Notes: generated by a model from the sequence alone, not told the origin. 64,000 nucleotides of DNA from CAVXHQ01 sp963761735 (GCA_963761735.1 CAVXHQ010000005.1:992001-1056000), one strand, 5' to 3'; shown: positions 52,902 through 62,186, numbered from the stretch's first letter. Made by a program: numbers and translations.

Positions 52902-54038
52902 TTACCGCTTGAAGCGGGCGGGAAGGAAGGGGAGCGGGGCCACGGTGACGGGCAGGCGTTTGCCGCGCACCTCGCCGGTAAGTTCCGTGCCGGGCGCCGC
53001 GTGGGCCGCGTCGACATAGCCCATCGCGACCGGCGCGCCGAGGCTGGGGGCAAAGCCGCCCGATGTCACGGTGCCGATGGCGGTGTCGCCCGCGAACAAG
53101 GCGGTGCCGTCGCGCATCGGCGCGCGGCCCTGTGGCAGCAGGCCGACGCGGGTGCGCGCCGCACCCTGTGTCATCTGCGCAAGGATCGTCGCGGCACCCG
53201 GAAACCCGCCCGCCCGCGCCCCGCCGGTGCGGCGCACTTTCTGGATCGCCCACGTCAGACCGGCCTCGATCGGCGTCGTGGTCGCGTCTATGTCATGGCC
53301 GTACAGGCACAGACCCGCCTCGAGGCGCAGCGAATCGCGCGCGCCGAGGCCGATGGGCGCCACGGCGTCCTGCGCCAGCAGCGCGGTCGCAAGCCCCTCG
53401 GCGCCGCCATTCGGCACCGAAATCTCATAGCCGTCTTCGCCGGTATACCCCGAACGGCTGATCCACAGCGGCCCGAACAGCGTGTCGACCTGCGCGACAT
53501 CCATGAACCGCATCGCGGCCACCTGCGGGATCAGCGCGGCAAGCGCATCCGCGGCACCGGGGCCCTGAAGCGCGAGCAGGCAACGGTCGGTGATCTCGAC
53601 CACCTCGCAGCCCGCGAGGCCCGCGCGCATGTGGGCGATGTCGTCCGCCTTGCAGGCGGCGTTCACGACGATAAAAAAGTCCGTCCCGCGATTGGCCACC
53701 ATCAGATCGTCGAGGATCCCGCCGGCGTCATTGGTGAGCAGGCCGTACCGCTGCCGTCCGGTGGCGATGCCCGCGACATCGACGGGCATCAGCGTCTCGA
53801 GGGCCAGGGCGACATCGGCCTGCGTCATGCCGTCGCCGGGGCGCACGATCACCTGACCCATGTGGCTGACATCGAACAGTCCGGCATGTTCGCGGGTGTG
53901 CAGATGCTCGGCCATCACGCCGTCCGCATACTGGACCGGCATTTCATAGCCGGCGAACGGCACCATGCGGGCCCCGTGGGCAAGGTGAATTGCAGCCAGC
54001 GGCAGTGTTTCGAGACCAGTCGTTTGCGGCTCTGTCAT
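52902..54038 (-). CDS. gcvT: glycine cleavage system aminomethyltransferase, T protein
   Basis: This 378-residue enzyme transfers the methylene to tetrahydrofolate and releases ammonia. Motifs are FAGYEMPVQYADGVMAEHLHTREHAGLFDVSHMGQV near the N terminus (given in part), the folate-site Asp region RYGLLTNDAGGILDDLMV, and SRSGYTGEDGYEIS. The ATG at 54038 has GGAGG upstream at good spacing. It is the first gene of gcvTHP, directly below the tandem glycine riboswitch. Confidence 0.96.
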   Translation of the reverse strand: MTEPQTTGLETLPLAAIHLAHGARMVPFAGYEMPVQYADGVMAEHLHTREHAGLFDVSHMGQVIVRPGDGMTQADVALALETLMPVDVAGIATGRQRYGLLTNDAGGILDDLMVANRGTDFFIVVNAACKADDIAHMRAGLAGCEVVEITDRCLLALQGPGAADALAALIPQVAAMRFMDVAQVDTLFGPLWISRSGYTGEDGYEISVPNGGAEGLATALLAQDAVAPIGLGARDSLRLEAGLCLYGHDIDATTTPIEAGLTWAIQKVRRTGGARAGGFPGAATILAQMTQGAARTRVGLLPQGRAPMRDGTALFAGDTAIGTVTSGGFAPSLGAPVAMGYVDAAHAAPGTELTGEVRGKRLPVTVAPLPFLPARFKR

Positions 54039-54137
54039 GTGCCCTCCAGGGTGGTGCCGCGCTGCGACACAGGTACGATCGCGCACCGCGGAGTGTCCCG
54101 CGGCCCGTCACATACCCCCTCTGTCCCTGTCCGCGCG

Positions 54138-54298
54138 CGGACGCCTGAGAACGTTATCCCTTCGGCGGGCCCCGCATTTCGGCGCCACTCTCCAGATCGT
54201 CTGTGCCAGCCGGTCCTTTGGCCTGAGAGTTTGACGGGGCGTATGCTCCTTCGGCACCGGCGTTCGGGGCGGATGCCCCGGCGACCGGATTCTCCCGT
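54138..54298 (-). promoter_or_regulatory. tandem glycine riboswitch upstream of gcvT
   Basis: Two glycine aptamers are readable on the minus strand. The first (about 54298-54208) holds GGGAGA, GCCGAAGGAGCA and CTCTCAGGCCAAAGGAC. The second (about 54194-54138) holds GGAGAG, GCCGAAGGGATAACG and TCTCAGGC. These are the conserved core elements of the gcvT-type riboswitch. It ends about 100 bases before gcvT and should raise gcvTHP expression when glycine is abundant. Confidence 0.92.
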
Positions 54299-54611
54299 GC
54301 TGACCTGCGCAGCTAGCCGCATCCCGGCATGTCGCGCAAGCCCTGATGCGTGACCGTGCCTGCGGGACGCCGCGCTGCACCGGGGATCCGGTGGCCCCGC
54401 CGCCGTGACAGACACGCGTTCGCGGGGTCCGTGCGGGCACGCGGCGATGGCGCACGCGCTGTCACACAGGCTTGATCGGGCGTCATCCGCCGCGATCCGA
54501 CATTGCGTTGCGCTCCGGGAGCCCTACATGCAAAGTACGGCGATACAGGCCGGTACAGCGCCCCGTCGCCCTACCGACACCACCGTGGCCAATCCAAGGG
54601 AGAGCAGCCCC
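54299..54611. other. divergent upstream region of the gcv operon and degP
   Basis: This non-coding stretch must hold the gcv promoter (minus) and the degP promoter (plus). I could not identify -35/-10 boxes with certainty. An open frame on the plus strand runs in from 54405 in phase with degP but its translation lacks a signal-peptide-like start. Confidence 0.5.
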
Positions 54612-56180
54612 GTGAACGACATTCACCGCATATCCGTGGCAATCGCGCGCGACGCGCAACATGACGGGCCACACACCGACCGGTCCGGCACCGTGACCGG
54701 AAATCTGCGCCTTCTGGGCGCCTTGGCACTCGGCTCCGCCATCGCATTCGGCGCGCTGCCGGCACCGGCTCAGGACGCCCCCGAACCCCTCGACGAAGTG
54801 GTGCAGGAACAGGGCCTTGCCCGTCCCGCCACCTTCGCCGATCTGGCCGAGATCGTCAGCCCCTCGGTCGTGAACATCACCACCTCGACGGTGATCGCGC
54901 GCAACACCGACGAGCCGGGCATCCTGCCCGAAGGTTCGCCGTTCGAGGATTTCTTCGGCGATGGCGGCGAAGACGCGCCGCGCCGGTCCGCCGCTCTGGG
55001 GTCCGGTTTCGTGATCTCCGCCGATGGTTTCATCGTCACAAACAACCACGTCATCGCGGGCGCGGACGAAATCGAGATCGAGTTTTTCCCCGGTGATGGG
55101 CAGCCGGCCTCGCGCCTTCCCGCCGAAATCGTCGGGACCGATCCGAACACCGACATCGCCTTGCTGAAGGTCGAATATCCCGACGATCTGCCGTTCGTCG
55201 AATTCGGCGACAGCAACGACGTCGGCGCCCGCGTCGGCGACTGGGTCATGGCGATGGGCAACCCGCTGGGCCAGGGCTTTTCGGTCTCCGCCGGTATCGT
55301 ATCGGCCCGCAACCGCGAATTGTCGGGCAGCTATGACGATTTCATCCAGACAGACGCCGCCATCAACCGCGGCAACTCTGGCGGGCCGCTGTTCAACATG
55401 GACGGTCAGGTCATCGGCGTGAACACCGCGATCCTGTCGCCCAACGGCGGTTCCATCGGGATCGGTTTCGCGATGTCGTCCGCCGTGGTGTCCAGCGTCG
55501 TCGATCAGCTGATCGAATTCGGCGAAACCCGGCGCGGCTGGCTAGGCGTGCGCATCCAGGACGTGACGCCCGACATGGTCGACGCGATCATCGGGCTCAC
55601 CTCGTCGGATGGTGCGATGATCACCGACGTGCCCCCCGGTCCCGCCGCGGACGCCGGCCTGCTGGCCGGTGACGTGATCCTGCAATTCGACGGTCAGGCC
55701 GTCGACAACACCCGCGAACTGGTGCGCATGGTCGGCAATGCGCCGGTCGGCGAGGCGGTGCCCGTCCTCGTGCTGCGCAACGGCACCGAAGAGATCATCC
55801 CCGTGACGCTGGGCCGCCGCGAAGAGGCCGAAAGCACGTTCCCGGCCTCGGGAGAGCCCGCGCCGGAAGAACCGACCGAAACCGAGATCCTGGGTCTGCT
55901 GTTGTCCGAGGTGACACCGGAACTGTCCGAGGAATACGGCATCGAGGTCGGGCCCGGTCTCGTCATCCTCGCGGTCGATACTTCCTCCGATGCCGCAACC
56001 AAGGGCATTTTGCCCGGCGACGTTATCACCGAGGCCGGACAGCAGGCGATCACCAGTGTCGAGGACCTCGAAGGCCGGATCGCCGAGACGGTGGACGCCG
56101 GGCGCAAGTCGCTGCTGCTTTTGGTCCGGCGCGGCGGCGACCCGCGCTTCGTGGCCCTGGTCGTGGTCGAAGACGAGTAA
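54612..56180 (+). CDS. degP: periplasmic serine endoprotease of the DegP/Do family
   Basis: This 522-residue protein, counted from the GTG at 54612, is preceded by AAGGGAGAG nine bases upstream. An N-terminal tail of about 33 residues precedes the hydrophobic signal (LRLLGALALGSAIAFGALPAPAQ). The trypsin-like domain carries the catalytic triad His146 (VTNNHVI), Asp181 (NTDIALLKV) and Ser256 (RGNSGGPLF). Two PDZ domains follow (GWLGVRIQDVTPDMVDA and GPGLVILAVDTSSDAA). It degrades or chaperones misfolded envelope proteins. An internal GTG at 54693 would give a shorter signal peptide but lacks a ribosome site. Confidence 0.92.
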   Translation: MNDIHRISVAIARDAQHDGPHTDRSGTVTGNLRLLGALALGSAIAFGALPAPAQDAPEPLDEVVQEQGLARPATFADLAEIVSPSVVNITTSTVIARNTDEPGILPEGSPFEDFFGDGGEDAPRRSAALGSGFVISADGFIVTNNHVIAGADEIEIEFFPGDGQPASRLPAEIVGTDPNTDIALLKVEYPDDLPFVEFGDSNDVGARVGDWVMAMGNPLGQGFSVSAGIVSARNRELSGSYDDFIQTDAAINRGNSGGPLFNMDGQVIGVNTAILSPNGGSIGIGFAMSSAVVSSVVDQLIEFGETRRGWLGVRIQDVTPDMVDAIIGLTSSDGAMITDVPPGPAADAGLLAGDVILQFDGQAVDNTRELVRMVGNAPVGEAVPVLVLRNGTEEIIPVTLGRREEAESTFPASGEPAPEEPTETEILGLLLSEVTPELSEEYGIEVGPGLVILAVDTSSDAATKGILPGDVITEAGQQAITSVEDLEGRIAETVDAGRKSLLLLVRRGGDPRFVALVVVEDE

Positions 56181-56203
56181 ACGGCGCGAATATATGTGAG
56201 ACG

Positions 56204-56226
56204 GGGCGCCTTCGGGCGCCCTTTTT
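56204..56226 (+). terminator. intrinsic terminator of degP
   Basis: GGGCGCC stem, TTCG tetraloop, GGCGCCC arm and then five T form a strong terminator 23 bp past the degP stop. Confidence 0.92.
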
Positions 56227-56286
56227 CGTGCGGCCCCGGCGGTAACGCGGAATTTCCGGTCCGGGTCGTTCTGCCCGGCGTTTCGT

Positions 56287-56850
56287 CTATCCGTTCAGGA
56301 TGTCGAACTGATCGCCCGACAGCGTCACGAGGCCCAGCGTCCGTGCCGCCGAAATCGACAAAAGCGGGCTGTCCGGGCCGTTCTCGCGCTGAAAATCCTG
56401 TACCGCGCGGCCGGTTTGCGCGTCGAGGATCCCCGATATCTCCCCGCGATAGAACCCGCGCGCCGACAGGGCACGCTGCATCGTCGACACGAAATCGACG
56501 GTGAAGGCGGGCGGGCAGATCGTCTCGAACAGTACCTCCCCGCGTTCCCGCGCGATCTGCTGGCGCACCTCGGGGCGATAGGCGGCGGGCACCAGCACCT
56601 CGCCGTCGGGTCCGGTGACGGCCGGCAGGTCGAGGACCTGTGCCGTCACCGTTTCGATCACAGCGGGCGTGATGTCGCGGCCAAAACAACGACCGTCTTC
56701 GCCACTTTCGATTTCGGCGGCCATGAACGCGGGCACGCCCGCATTCGCGCCGCTGTCCGGCACAGGTTCCGGGGCCTGCATGCAGGCTGCGACGAATAAC
56801 GGCAGAGCGGCGGCACGGAATGTCCGAAGGGTGGGGCGGAAAGTCGACAA
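56287..56850 (-). CDS. putative lipoprotein with peptidoglycan-binding-like domain
   Basis: This 187-residue protein starts at a TTG (56850), with GAGG ten bases upstream; no ATG or GTG start is in frame before the stop codon upstream. It has a lipobox (LPLFVAAC|MQ), so it is likely lipidated. Residues 120-180 (FVSTMQRALSARGFYRGEISGILDAQTGRAVQDFQRENG) read as a PG_binding_1 domain. It may anchor to peptidoglycan from the outer membrane. It is convergent with degP, whose terminator lies between them. Confidence 0.72.
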   Translation of the reverse strand: MSTFRPTLRTFRAAALPLFVAACMQAPEPVPDSGANAGVPAFMAAEIESGEDGRCFGRDITPAVIETVTAQVLDLPAVTGPDGEVLVPAAYRPEVRQQIARERGEVLFETICPPAFTVDFVSTMQRALSARGFYRGEISGILDAQTGRAVQDFQRENGPDSPLLSISAARTLGLVTLSGDQFDILNG

Positions 56851-57080
56851 ACCAGGGATGCCTCAGAGCGGCGCCGGTTCTCCGGCTGTTGCGTACAGGC
56901 TATCAGGCCGCCGCCCGCCGCCCTAATGTTTCGCGCGCATCGCCCGCCATGAATCCGGCGGGCGTGGCCGCGATGGCTCACTTGGGTATGCGCGGGTGCA
57001 GAACAGGGCGCATCGCCACTGGAAGCGGGCGCACAACCGCTCTACATCTGGCACAACCCCGAGAGAAAGGCCCCGGACCC

Positions 57081-57404
57081 ATGCCGAAGATCACCTATAT
57101 CGAACATGGCGGCACCGAACATGTCGTCGACGTCGCCAACGGCCTGACCGTCATGGAAGGCGCGCGCGACAACGGCATTCCGGGCATCGAGGCCGATTGC
57201 GGCGGCGCCTGTGCCTGTTCGACATGCCATGTCTACGTGGCCGGGGACTGGGTCGAAAAACTGCCCGCCAAGGACGCGATGGAAGAGGACATGCTCGAAT
57301 TCGCCTGGGAGCCGGACGAGGCCCGCTCGCGGCTCACCTGCCAGCTGAAGGTGACGGATGCGCTGGACGGCCTTGTCGTGCAGATGCCCGAAAAGCAGAT
57401 CTGA
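57081..57404 (+). CDS. adrenodoxin-type 2Fe-2S ferredoxin
   Basis: This 107-residue electron carrier has cluster ligands in DCGGACACSTCHVYV (Cys40, Cys46, Cys49) and the fourth Cys in RLTCQLKV near the C terminus, the C-x5-C-x2-C spacing of vertebrate/bacterial adrenodoxins. AGAAAGG lies before the ATG. Electrons probably go to a P450, an iron-sulfur assembly step or a dehydrogenase; no partner is adjacent. It faces the lipoprotein gene divergently. Confidence 0.93.
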   Translation: MPKITYIEHGGTEHVVDVANGLTVMEGARDNGIPGIEADCGGACACSTCHVYVAGDWVEKLPAKDAMEEDMLEFAWEPDEARSRLTCQLKVTDALDGLVVQMPEKQI

Positions 57405-57409
57405 CCGGC

Positions 57410-58198
57410 GTGGGGCGACCGGTGGCATCTGCGCTCCTGGCGGGCGCCCTTGCCGGTCTGCCGCTTGCCGCGCAGCAATCCCGGCCCGCGCAGGTATTCG
57501 ATGACGCCGACCGGCCCGCCCTGTCGGCCCGCTATGTCGAGCCGACGACGCGCTACGATCACGGCGTGTTGGGCGACGCGGTCGAATGGGGCGCGATCGA
57601 GATCGAGGCCGGTGCCTGTCGCGTCTGCGGTGCGGCGACCGGCGCGGTGACGTTGCTGCGTCTGCCGGAAAACCGCGTGTTCGAGGATGTTGCGCCCCGG
57701 GTGGTGGACGCCGACGGCAGCGGCTGGCCGGTGGTGATGGTCGTCGAGACCGACGCAGACCTCGGCGCCCGTCTGGCGCTGTATTCCGGCCACGGACAAT
57801 TGCGCGCGGCGACGCCGTTCATCGGCCAGGCCCGCCGCTGGCTGTCGCCCGTCGGGCAGGGGGTTGGCGATCTGGATGGCGACGGATATCCCGAAATCGC
57901 CTATGTCGACCGCCCGCATCTGGCGCGCACTTTGCGCGTCTGGCGGTTCGACGGGGTCGCCATGATGCCGGTGGCCTCGCTGGACGGCGTCACCAACCAC
58001 CGCATCGGCGAGGACTATATCACCGGCGGTTTCCGCCGCTGCGGGCCGGTCGACGAGGCTGTCGACGAGGCCATCGTGGTGAGCGCGGACTGGACCCGGA
58101 TCATCGCCGTGACCCTTGCGGACGGCGCCCTGATCCCCCGCGACATCGGTGCATTTTTCGGGCGCGACAGCGTCGATGCGGCGCTTGCCTGTCGCTAG
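57410..58198 (+). CDS. secreted FG-GAP/VCBS-like repeat protein
   Basis: This protein of about 262 residues has a short hydrophobic N terminus (VASALLAGALAGLPLAAQQ) that may be a signal peptide. The motif GDLDGDGYPEIAYV is the calcium-binding FG-GAP/VCBS loop, and similar turns around VVDADGSGWPVVMV suggest a beta-propeller-type fold. A Cys pair (ACRVCGA) is present. It begins at a GTG six bases after the ferredoxin stop and is convergent with cobS, whose TAG shares the CTAG at 58195-58198. The function is unknown. Confidence 0.72.
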   Translation: MGRPVASALLAGALAGLPLAAQQSRPAQVFDDADRPALSARYVEPTTRYDHGVLGDAVEWGAIEIEAGACRVCGAATGAVTLLRLPENRVFEDVAPRVVDADGSGWPVVMVVETDADLGARLALYSGHGQLRAATPFIGQARRWLSPVGQGVGDLDGDGYPEIAYVDRPHLARTLRVWRFDGVAMMPVASLDGVTNHRIGEDYITGGFRRCGPVDEAVDEAIVVSADWTRIIAVTLADGALIPRDIGAFFGRDSVDAALACR

Positions 58199-58974
58199 AG
58201 GGCAGCGAGGATCACCAGCACCGTCATCTCTGACACTTGCTGCGTGGCCCCCAGGATATCCCCGGTCTGCCCGCCGATCTTGCGCTGCGCGATCACGCCG
58301 CACGCAAGCGTGACAACCCCCACCGCCACGGCGAGTGCCATTGCCACCGGCCCGACCGCGACCAGCGCCAGAGCGATGGCGACGAGGGCGCCCGTCATAG
58401 CCGTGCCCGCGCCGGGCCGCCCGACACCCCGGCTCAGGCCGCCCTCGCGTGCGGGGCGCAGCGCGACCATCAGAACCGCCATCGGCGCCCGGCTGAGAAC
58501 AGCGGCGCAAACCAGCGGTTCCCACGGCGCGCCCTGTTCGAGGATGAGCGCGAGGGCCTGCCATCGCAGCAACAGCGACAGCCCGAGGGCCAGCACGCCA
58601 TAGGTGCCGATATGGCTGTCTTTCATGATCTCAAGGCGGCGCGCGGGCGTCCATGCGCCCCAGAGGCCGTCGGCTGTATCGGCCAGACCGTCCTCGTGCA
58701 ACGCGCCCGTCAGAACGATGGCTGTCGCCAGAACGATTGCCGCCACGACCGGCGGCGGCACCCCAAGCGCCGACACGGCCCATCCGACGGCACCCGCCGA
58801 CAGCGCGACCAGAAGGCCCGCCAATGGCCAGGCCCACGCGGCGGCGGCCCCCCGCGCCGGGGCACCGGCAAGCCGTGCGGGCACCGGTATCCGGGTCAGC
58901 AACATCACGGCCTGCGCCGCATCGCCCCGAAATTGACCAAGCCGTGTCGCCACATCGATTTTTTGGAACACCAT
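58195..58974 (-). CDS. cobS: adenosylcobinamide-GDP ribazoletransferase
   Basis: This 259-residue membrane enzyme joins adenosylcobinamide-GDP and alpha-ribazole (or its phosphate) to make adenosylcobalamin. The signature ALHEDGLADTADGLWG is present with the metal-binding acids, plus RRLEIMKDSHIGTYG. Several hydrophobic spans follow. The start ATG at 58974 begins MVFQKIDVATRLGQFRGD. It is divergent from cobT with a 72-bp spacer, the usual lower-ligand assembly pair. Confidence 0.93.
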   Translation of the reverse strand: MVFQKIDVATRLGQFRGDAAQAVMLLTRIPVPARLAGAPARGAAAAWAWPLAGLLVALSAGAVGWAVSALGVPPPVVAAIVLATAIVLTGALHEDGLADTADGLWGAWTPARRLEIMKDSHIGTYGVLALGLSLLLRWQALALILEQGAPWEPLVCAAVLSRAPMAVLMVALRPAREGGLSRGVGRPGAGTAMTGALVAIALALVAVGPVAMALAVAVGVVTLACGVIAQRKIGGQTGDILGATQQVSEMTVLVILAAL

Positions 58975-59046
58975 TGCGGTTCCGCCCTTTCGCCCAAGGC
59001 CCGGATGGTTAGACAGATGCGACCGCACATGCAACGAGGACGGATC

Positions 59047-60066
59047 ATGGCCACGGCTCCTTTCACCACGCTCGACGCTTTCAGGCAGATCCTGCGGGAC
59101 GCCCCCGCGCCGGACGCTGCGGCCCTCGAAGACGCTGCCGCGCGCAACGCGCAGCTGACCAAACCGCCCGCCGCACTCGGACAGCTCGAAGAGCTGGCGA
59201 TCTGGTACGCGGGCTGGCGCGGCAGCGATCGCCCCGTCATCGCGCATCCGCAGATCATCGTTTTTGCCGGCAATCACGGTGTCACGGCGCAGGGCGTCTC
59301 TGCTTTTCCCGCCGAGGTGACGGCGCAGATGGTGTCGAACTTCGAACATGGCGGCGCCGCGATCAACCAGTTGGCGCGCACTTTCGGGGCCGTCCTCGAC
59401 GTGTATGCCCTCGATCTGGAAACGCCGACGGCCGATTTCACCCAGGGCCCCGCAATGAGCGAGGCCGATGTGATCGCCGCCCTGCGCACGGGCTGGGAGG
59501 CGGTGGGTGCGGATACCGACCTGCTCGTCACCGGCGAAATGGGGATTGGAAATACCACAGCCGCCGCGGCCCTTGGCCACGCGCTGTATCGCGGCACGCC
59601 AGAGGACTGGGCCGGGCGCGGCACCGGTATCGACGACGCGGGCCTCGCGCGCAAGGCGCAGGCAGTTGCCGCGGGCATCGCCGCCAATCCCGGCGCACTG
59701 GACGACCCGCTCGAGGCGCTGCGCTGCCTTGGCGGGCGCGAAGTGGCGGCGATGGCGGGAGCGATCGCGGGCGCACGGGCGTGGCGTATTCCGGTGATCC
59801 TGGATGGTTTCATCTGCACGGCGGCGGCAGCCTGTCTGGAAAAGGCGGCACCCGGTGCGCTCGATCACGCGGTCGCGGGACACCTGAGCTCGGAAGGGGC
59901 ACATGGCCGCTTCTTGACGTCACTTGGCAAGGTGCCGCTGCTGTCGCTGGGCCTGCGCCTCGGCGAGGGGTCCGGCGCGGCGCTGGCGATCGGCATCCTG
60001 CAAGGCGCCGTGGCGTGTCATTCCGGTATGGCGACCTTTGCCGAGGCGGGCGTCAGCGACGGTTAG
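59047..60066 (+). CDS. cobT: nicotinate-nucleotide-dimethylbenzimidazole phosphoribosyltransferase
   Basis: This 339-residue enzyme activates the lower base of cobalamin as alpha-ribazole phosphate. Family motifs are AGNHGVTAQGVSAFP, NFEHGGAAINQLAR, GEMGIGNTTAAAAL, and the C-terminal SLGLRLGEGSGAAL containing the catalytic Glu. Start ATG at 59047 has GAGGA eight bases upstream. It works with the divergent cobS gene. Confidence 0.96.
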   Translation: MATAPFTTLDAFRQILRDAPAPDAAALEDAAARNAQLTKPPAALGQLEELAIWYAGWRGSDRPVIAHPQIIVFAGNHGVTAQGVSAFPAEVTAQMVSNFEHGGAAINQLARTFGAVLDVYALDLETPTADFTQGPAMSEADVIAALRTGWEAVGADTDLLVTGEMGIGNTTAAAALGHALYRGTPEDWAGRGTGIDDAGLARKAQAVAAGIAANPGALDDPLEALRCLGGREVAAMAGAIAGARAWRIPVILDGFICTAAAACLEKAAPGALDHAVAGHLSSEGAHGRFLTSLGKVPLLSLGLRLGEGSGAALAIGILQGAVACHSGMATFAEAGVSDG

Positions 60067-60088
60067 GACGCCACGCCAGCCAAGAGAC

Positions 60089-60132
60089 AAATTTTTTCAA
60101 AAAATTTGACGCCGAAGTTTTTGAAAAACTTC
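60089..60132. terminator. double AT-rich palindrome between convergent genes
   Basis: Two perfect odd-length palindromes lie side by side: AAATTTTTT-C-AAAAAATTT (60089-60107) and GAAGTTTTT-G-AAAAACTTC (60114-60132). They sit in high-GC DNA between cobT (plus) and the Kef-type antiporter gene (minus). Either transcript would form an A/U-rich hairpin with runs of U, so a bidirectional terminator is the likely role. Confidence 0.65.
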
Positions 60133-60155
60133 GCTCCCGTTGCCGGCGGTCTGCC

Positions 60156-62060
60156 TTACCTGCGTGCCTTGGGCCTGTAGCCGCCATCACCCGCCTTGGC
60201 GACGCGGGTCTTCTTCGACGCACGGCTGACAAGGGCGGTTTCCACGCCGCGGTTCAGCTGTTTGGCGCGGGTCACGTACTCGGGGTTGTTCTCGACCGGC
60301 ACCCCGGGTTTCCACAACTCGGCGAGATCGCGCATCGCACCCCGGTCGGCGTGATAGAACGTCATTTCCGCCTCCGCCGCCTCGTATTCCGACAGCCCGA
60401 GGTTCTCCAGAACATAGCGTCCGGCCCGTAAAGAGCTGTCGAACATCTCGCGCACGATGTTGTCGGCGCCGGCCTTGTACAACTCATAGGTGTGGACCCG
60501 GTCATAGGCACGCGCGACGATGTGGATGTCGGGACGCAGACGGCGCGCATAGGCGACAAGCTGGATCGCCTTGGCCTTGTCGTCGACGGCCACCACCAGC
60601 ACCTGCGCCTCGGCGATGCCCGCACTTGCCAGCACGTCGGGACGGGTCGGATCGCCGAAAAAGCCGCGGGTGCCGAAGGCGCGCATCGTGTTCACGGTTT
60701 CAAGGTCGGCGTCGAGGATCACCGTCTCGAATCCCGCGCCGCGCACAAGGCGGTGGACGACCTGACCGAACCGCCCGATGCCCGCGATGATCACCGGGCC
60801 GCTGGCGTCGATGGCGTCGGCCTCGGGCGTGCCCTCGTCAAAATGAACGCGGCGGCCAAGCTGTTCATAAAGGATGAACAGCAGCGGGGTGATCAACATC
60901 GACAGCGCCACCACCAGCAGCAACCGGTCGCCAAGGCCCGGCGACAAGACCCCCTGCTGCAACGAGAAAGACACCAGCACGAACCCGAATTCGCCCGCCT
61001 GCGCCAGCCCGAGCGCAAAGAGCCAGCGGTCGCGGCCGCGCAGTCTGAACAGGGTGCCGAGGATGTAGAGGATCGTGCCTTTCACGGCCATCAGTGCGAC
61101 GGTCGCCCCCAGCAGGACGATGGGATTGGCCCAAAGCTTGCCGAAATCGATGCCGGCGCCGACGGTGATGAAAAACAGGCCGAGGAGCAGGCCCTTGAAC
61201 GGTTCAAGGTCGCTTTCGATCTCATGCCGGAATTCGGAGTTGGCAAGGACGACACCGGCAAGGAACGTGCCGAGGGCGGGAGAAAGCCCCACGAGATCCA
61301 TCAGCGCGGCGACGCCGACGACCATCAGCAGGGCAAGGGCGACGTACATCTCGCGCAGTTTGGCCTGGTGGATATAGCGAAAGACCGGGCGGGTGAGATA
61401 GACCCCCGCGAGGATGACGACGGCGACGGCGGCCAGCGTTACCAGCGTCACCCCCCAGCCCGGCAGGCCCGCGACCAGGCTGAACCCATTGTCCTCCTCG
61501 CTCGCCAGCCGCGTGATCGAGCCGTCGTTGCCCAGCGTCATCGGCAGCGCCGCAACCGCGAGCAGCGGCAGGATCGCCAGAAGCGGGATCACGGCGATGT
61601 CCTGCGTCAGCAGCACCGAAAACGTCGACCGCCCCCCCGGCGTCTGCATCAGGCCCTTTTCGGACAGGGTTTGCAGAACGATGGCCGTGGACGACAGCGC
61701 AAAGATCATCCCCGTCGCAAGGCTGACCTGCCACAGATAGCCGAACCACATCATGCCCGCCATGATCGCCAGCGTCGTCAGCACCACCTGCAATCCGCCG
61801 AGGCCCACAAGACGGGACCGCATGTCCCACAGCGCCCGGGGTTCAAGTTCGAGGCCGATGAGGAACAGCATCATCACGACGCCGAATTCGGCAAAATGCT
61901 GCAGATCTTCGGTACGGTCGCCCAGTTCCGGGATGAAACCGATCGCCACCCCCGCCAGCAGATATCCCAGCACCGAGCCAAGCCCGAGACGCGCGGCCAG
62001 AGGCACGGCGATGACGGCGGCGCCGAGAAAGATCGCGGCCTGAAGCAGATAGCTTTCCAT
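60156..62060 (-). CDS. Kef-type potassium/proton antiporter (CPA2) with RCK domain
   Basis: This 634-residue protein begins MESYLLQAAIFLGAAVIAVPLAARLGLGSVLGYLLAG (in part), matching the KefB/KefC N terminus. The exchanger domain has LMLFLIGLELEPRAL and the SSTAIVLQTL/TQDIAVIP membrane pair. The cytoplasmic NAD-binding RCK domain contains IIAGIGRFGQVVHRLVRG. The last 40 residues are basic. It exports potassium in exchange for protons under glutathione or NADH control. A longer frame to 62132 begins at a TTG and lacks a ribosome site, so the ATG at 62060 is preferred. Confidence 0.9.
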   Translation of the reverse strand: MESYLLQAAIFLGAAVIAVPLAARLGLGSVLGYLLAGVAIGFIPELGDRTEDLQHFAEFGVVMMLFLIGLELEPRALWDMRSRLVGLGGLQVVLTTLAIMAGMMWFGYLWQVSLATGMIFALSSTAIVLQTLSEKGLMQTPGGRSTFSVLLTQDIAVIPLLAILPLLAVAALPMTLGNDGSITRLASEEDNGFSLVAGLPGWGVTLVTLAAVAVVILAGVYLTRPVFRYIHQAKLREMYVALALLMVVGVAALMDLVGLSPALGTFLAGVVLANSEFRHEIESDLEPFKGLLLGLFFITVGAGIDFGKLWANPIVLLGATVALMAVKGTILYILGTLFRLRGRDRWLFALGLAQAGEFGFVLVSFSLQQGVLSPGLGDRLLLVVALSMLITPLLFILYEQLGRRVHFDEGTPEADAIDASGPVIIAGIGRFGQVVHRLVRGAGFETVILDADLETVNTMRAFGTRGFFGDPTRPDVLASAGIAEAQVLVVAVDDKAKAIQLVAYARRLRPDIHIVARAYDRVHTYELYKAGADNIVREMFDSSLRAGRYVLENLGLSEYEAAEAEMTFYHADRGAMRDLAELWKPGVPVENNPEYVTRAKQLNRGVETALVSRASKKTRVAKAGDGGYRPKARR

Positions 62061-62186
62061 GGGATCGGTATGACGGGCCATGCGCGCAGGCGCAATCGAC
62101 AGCAGAGCGGTTGCGTTCACATCAGATGACAAGGCTGACGCGAAAACGTCAGGCGGTGTGATGTGCCGACAAAACCGGCATGGCCG

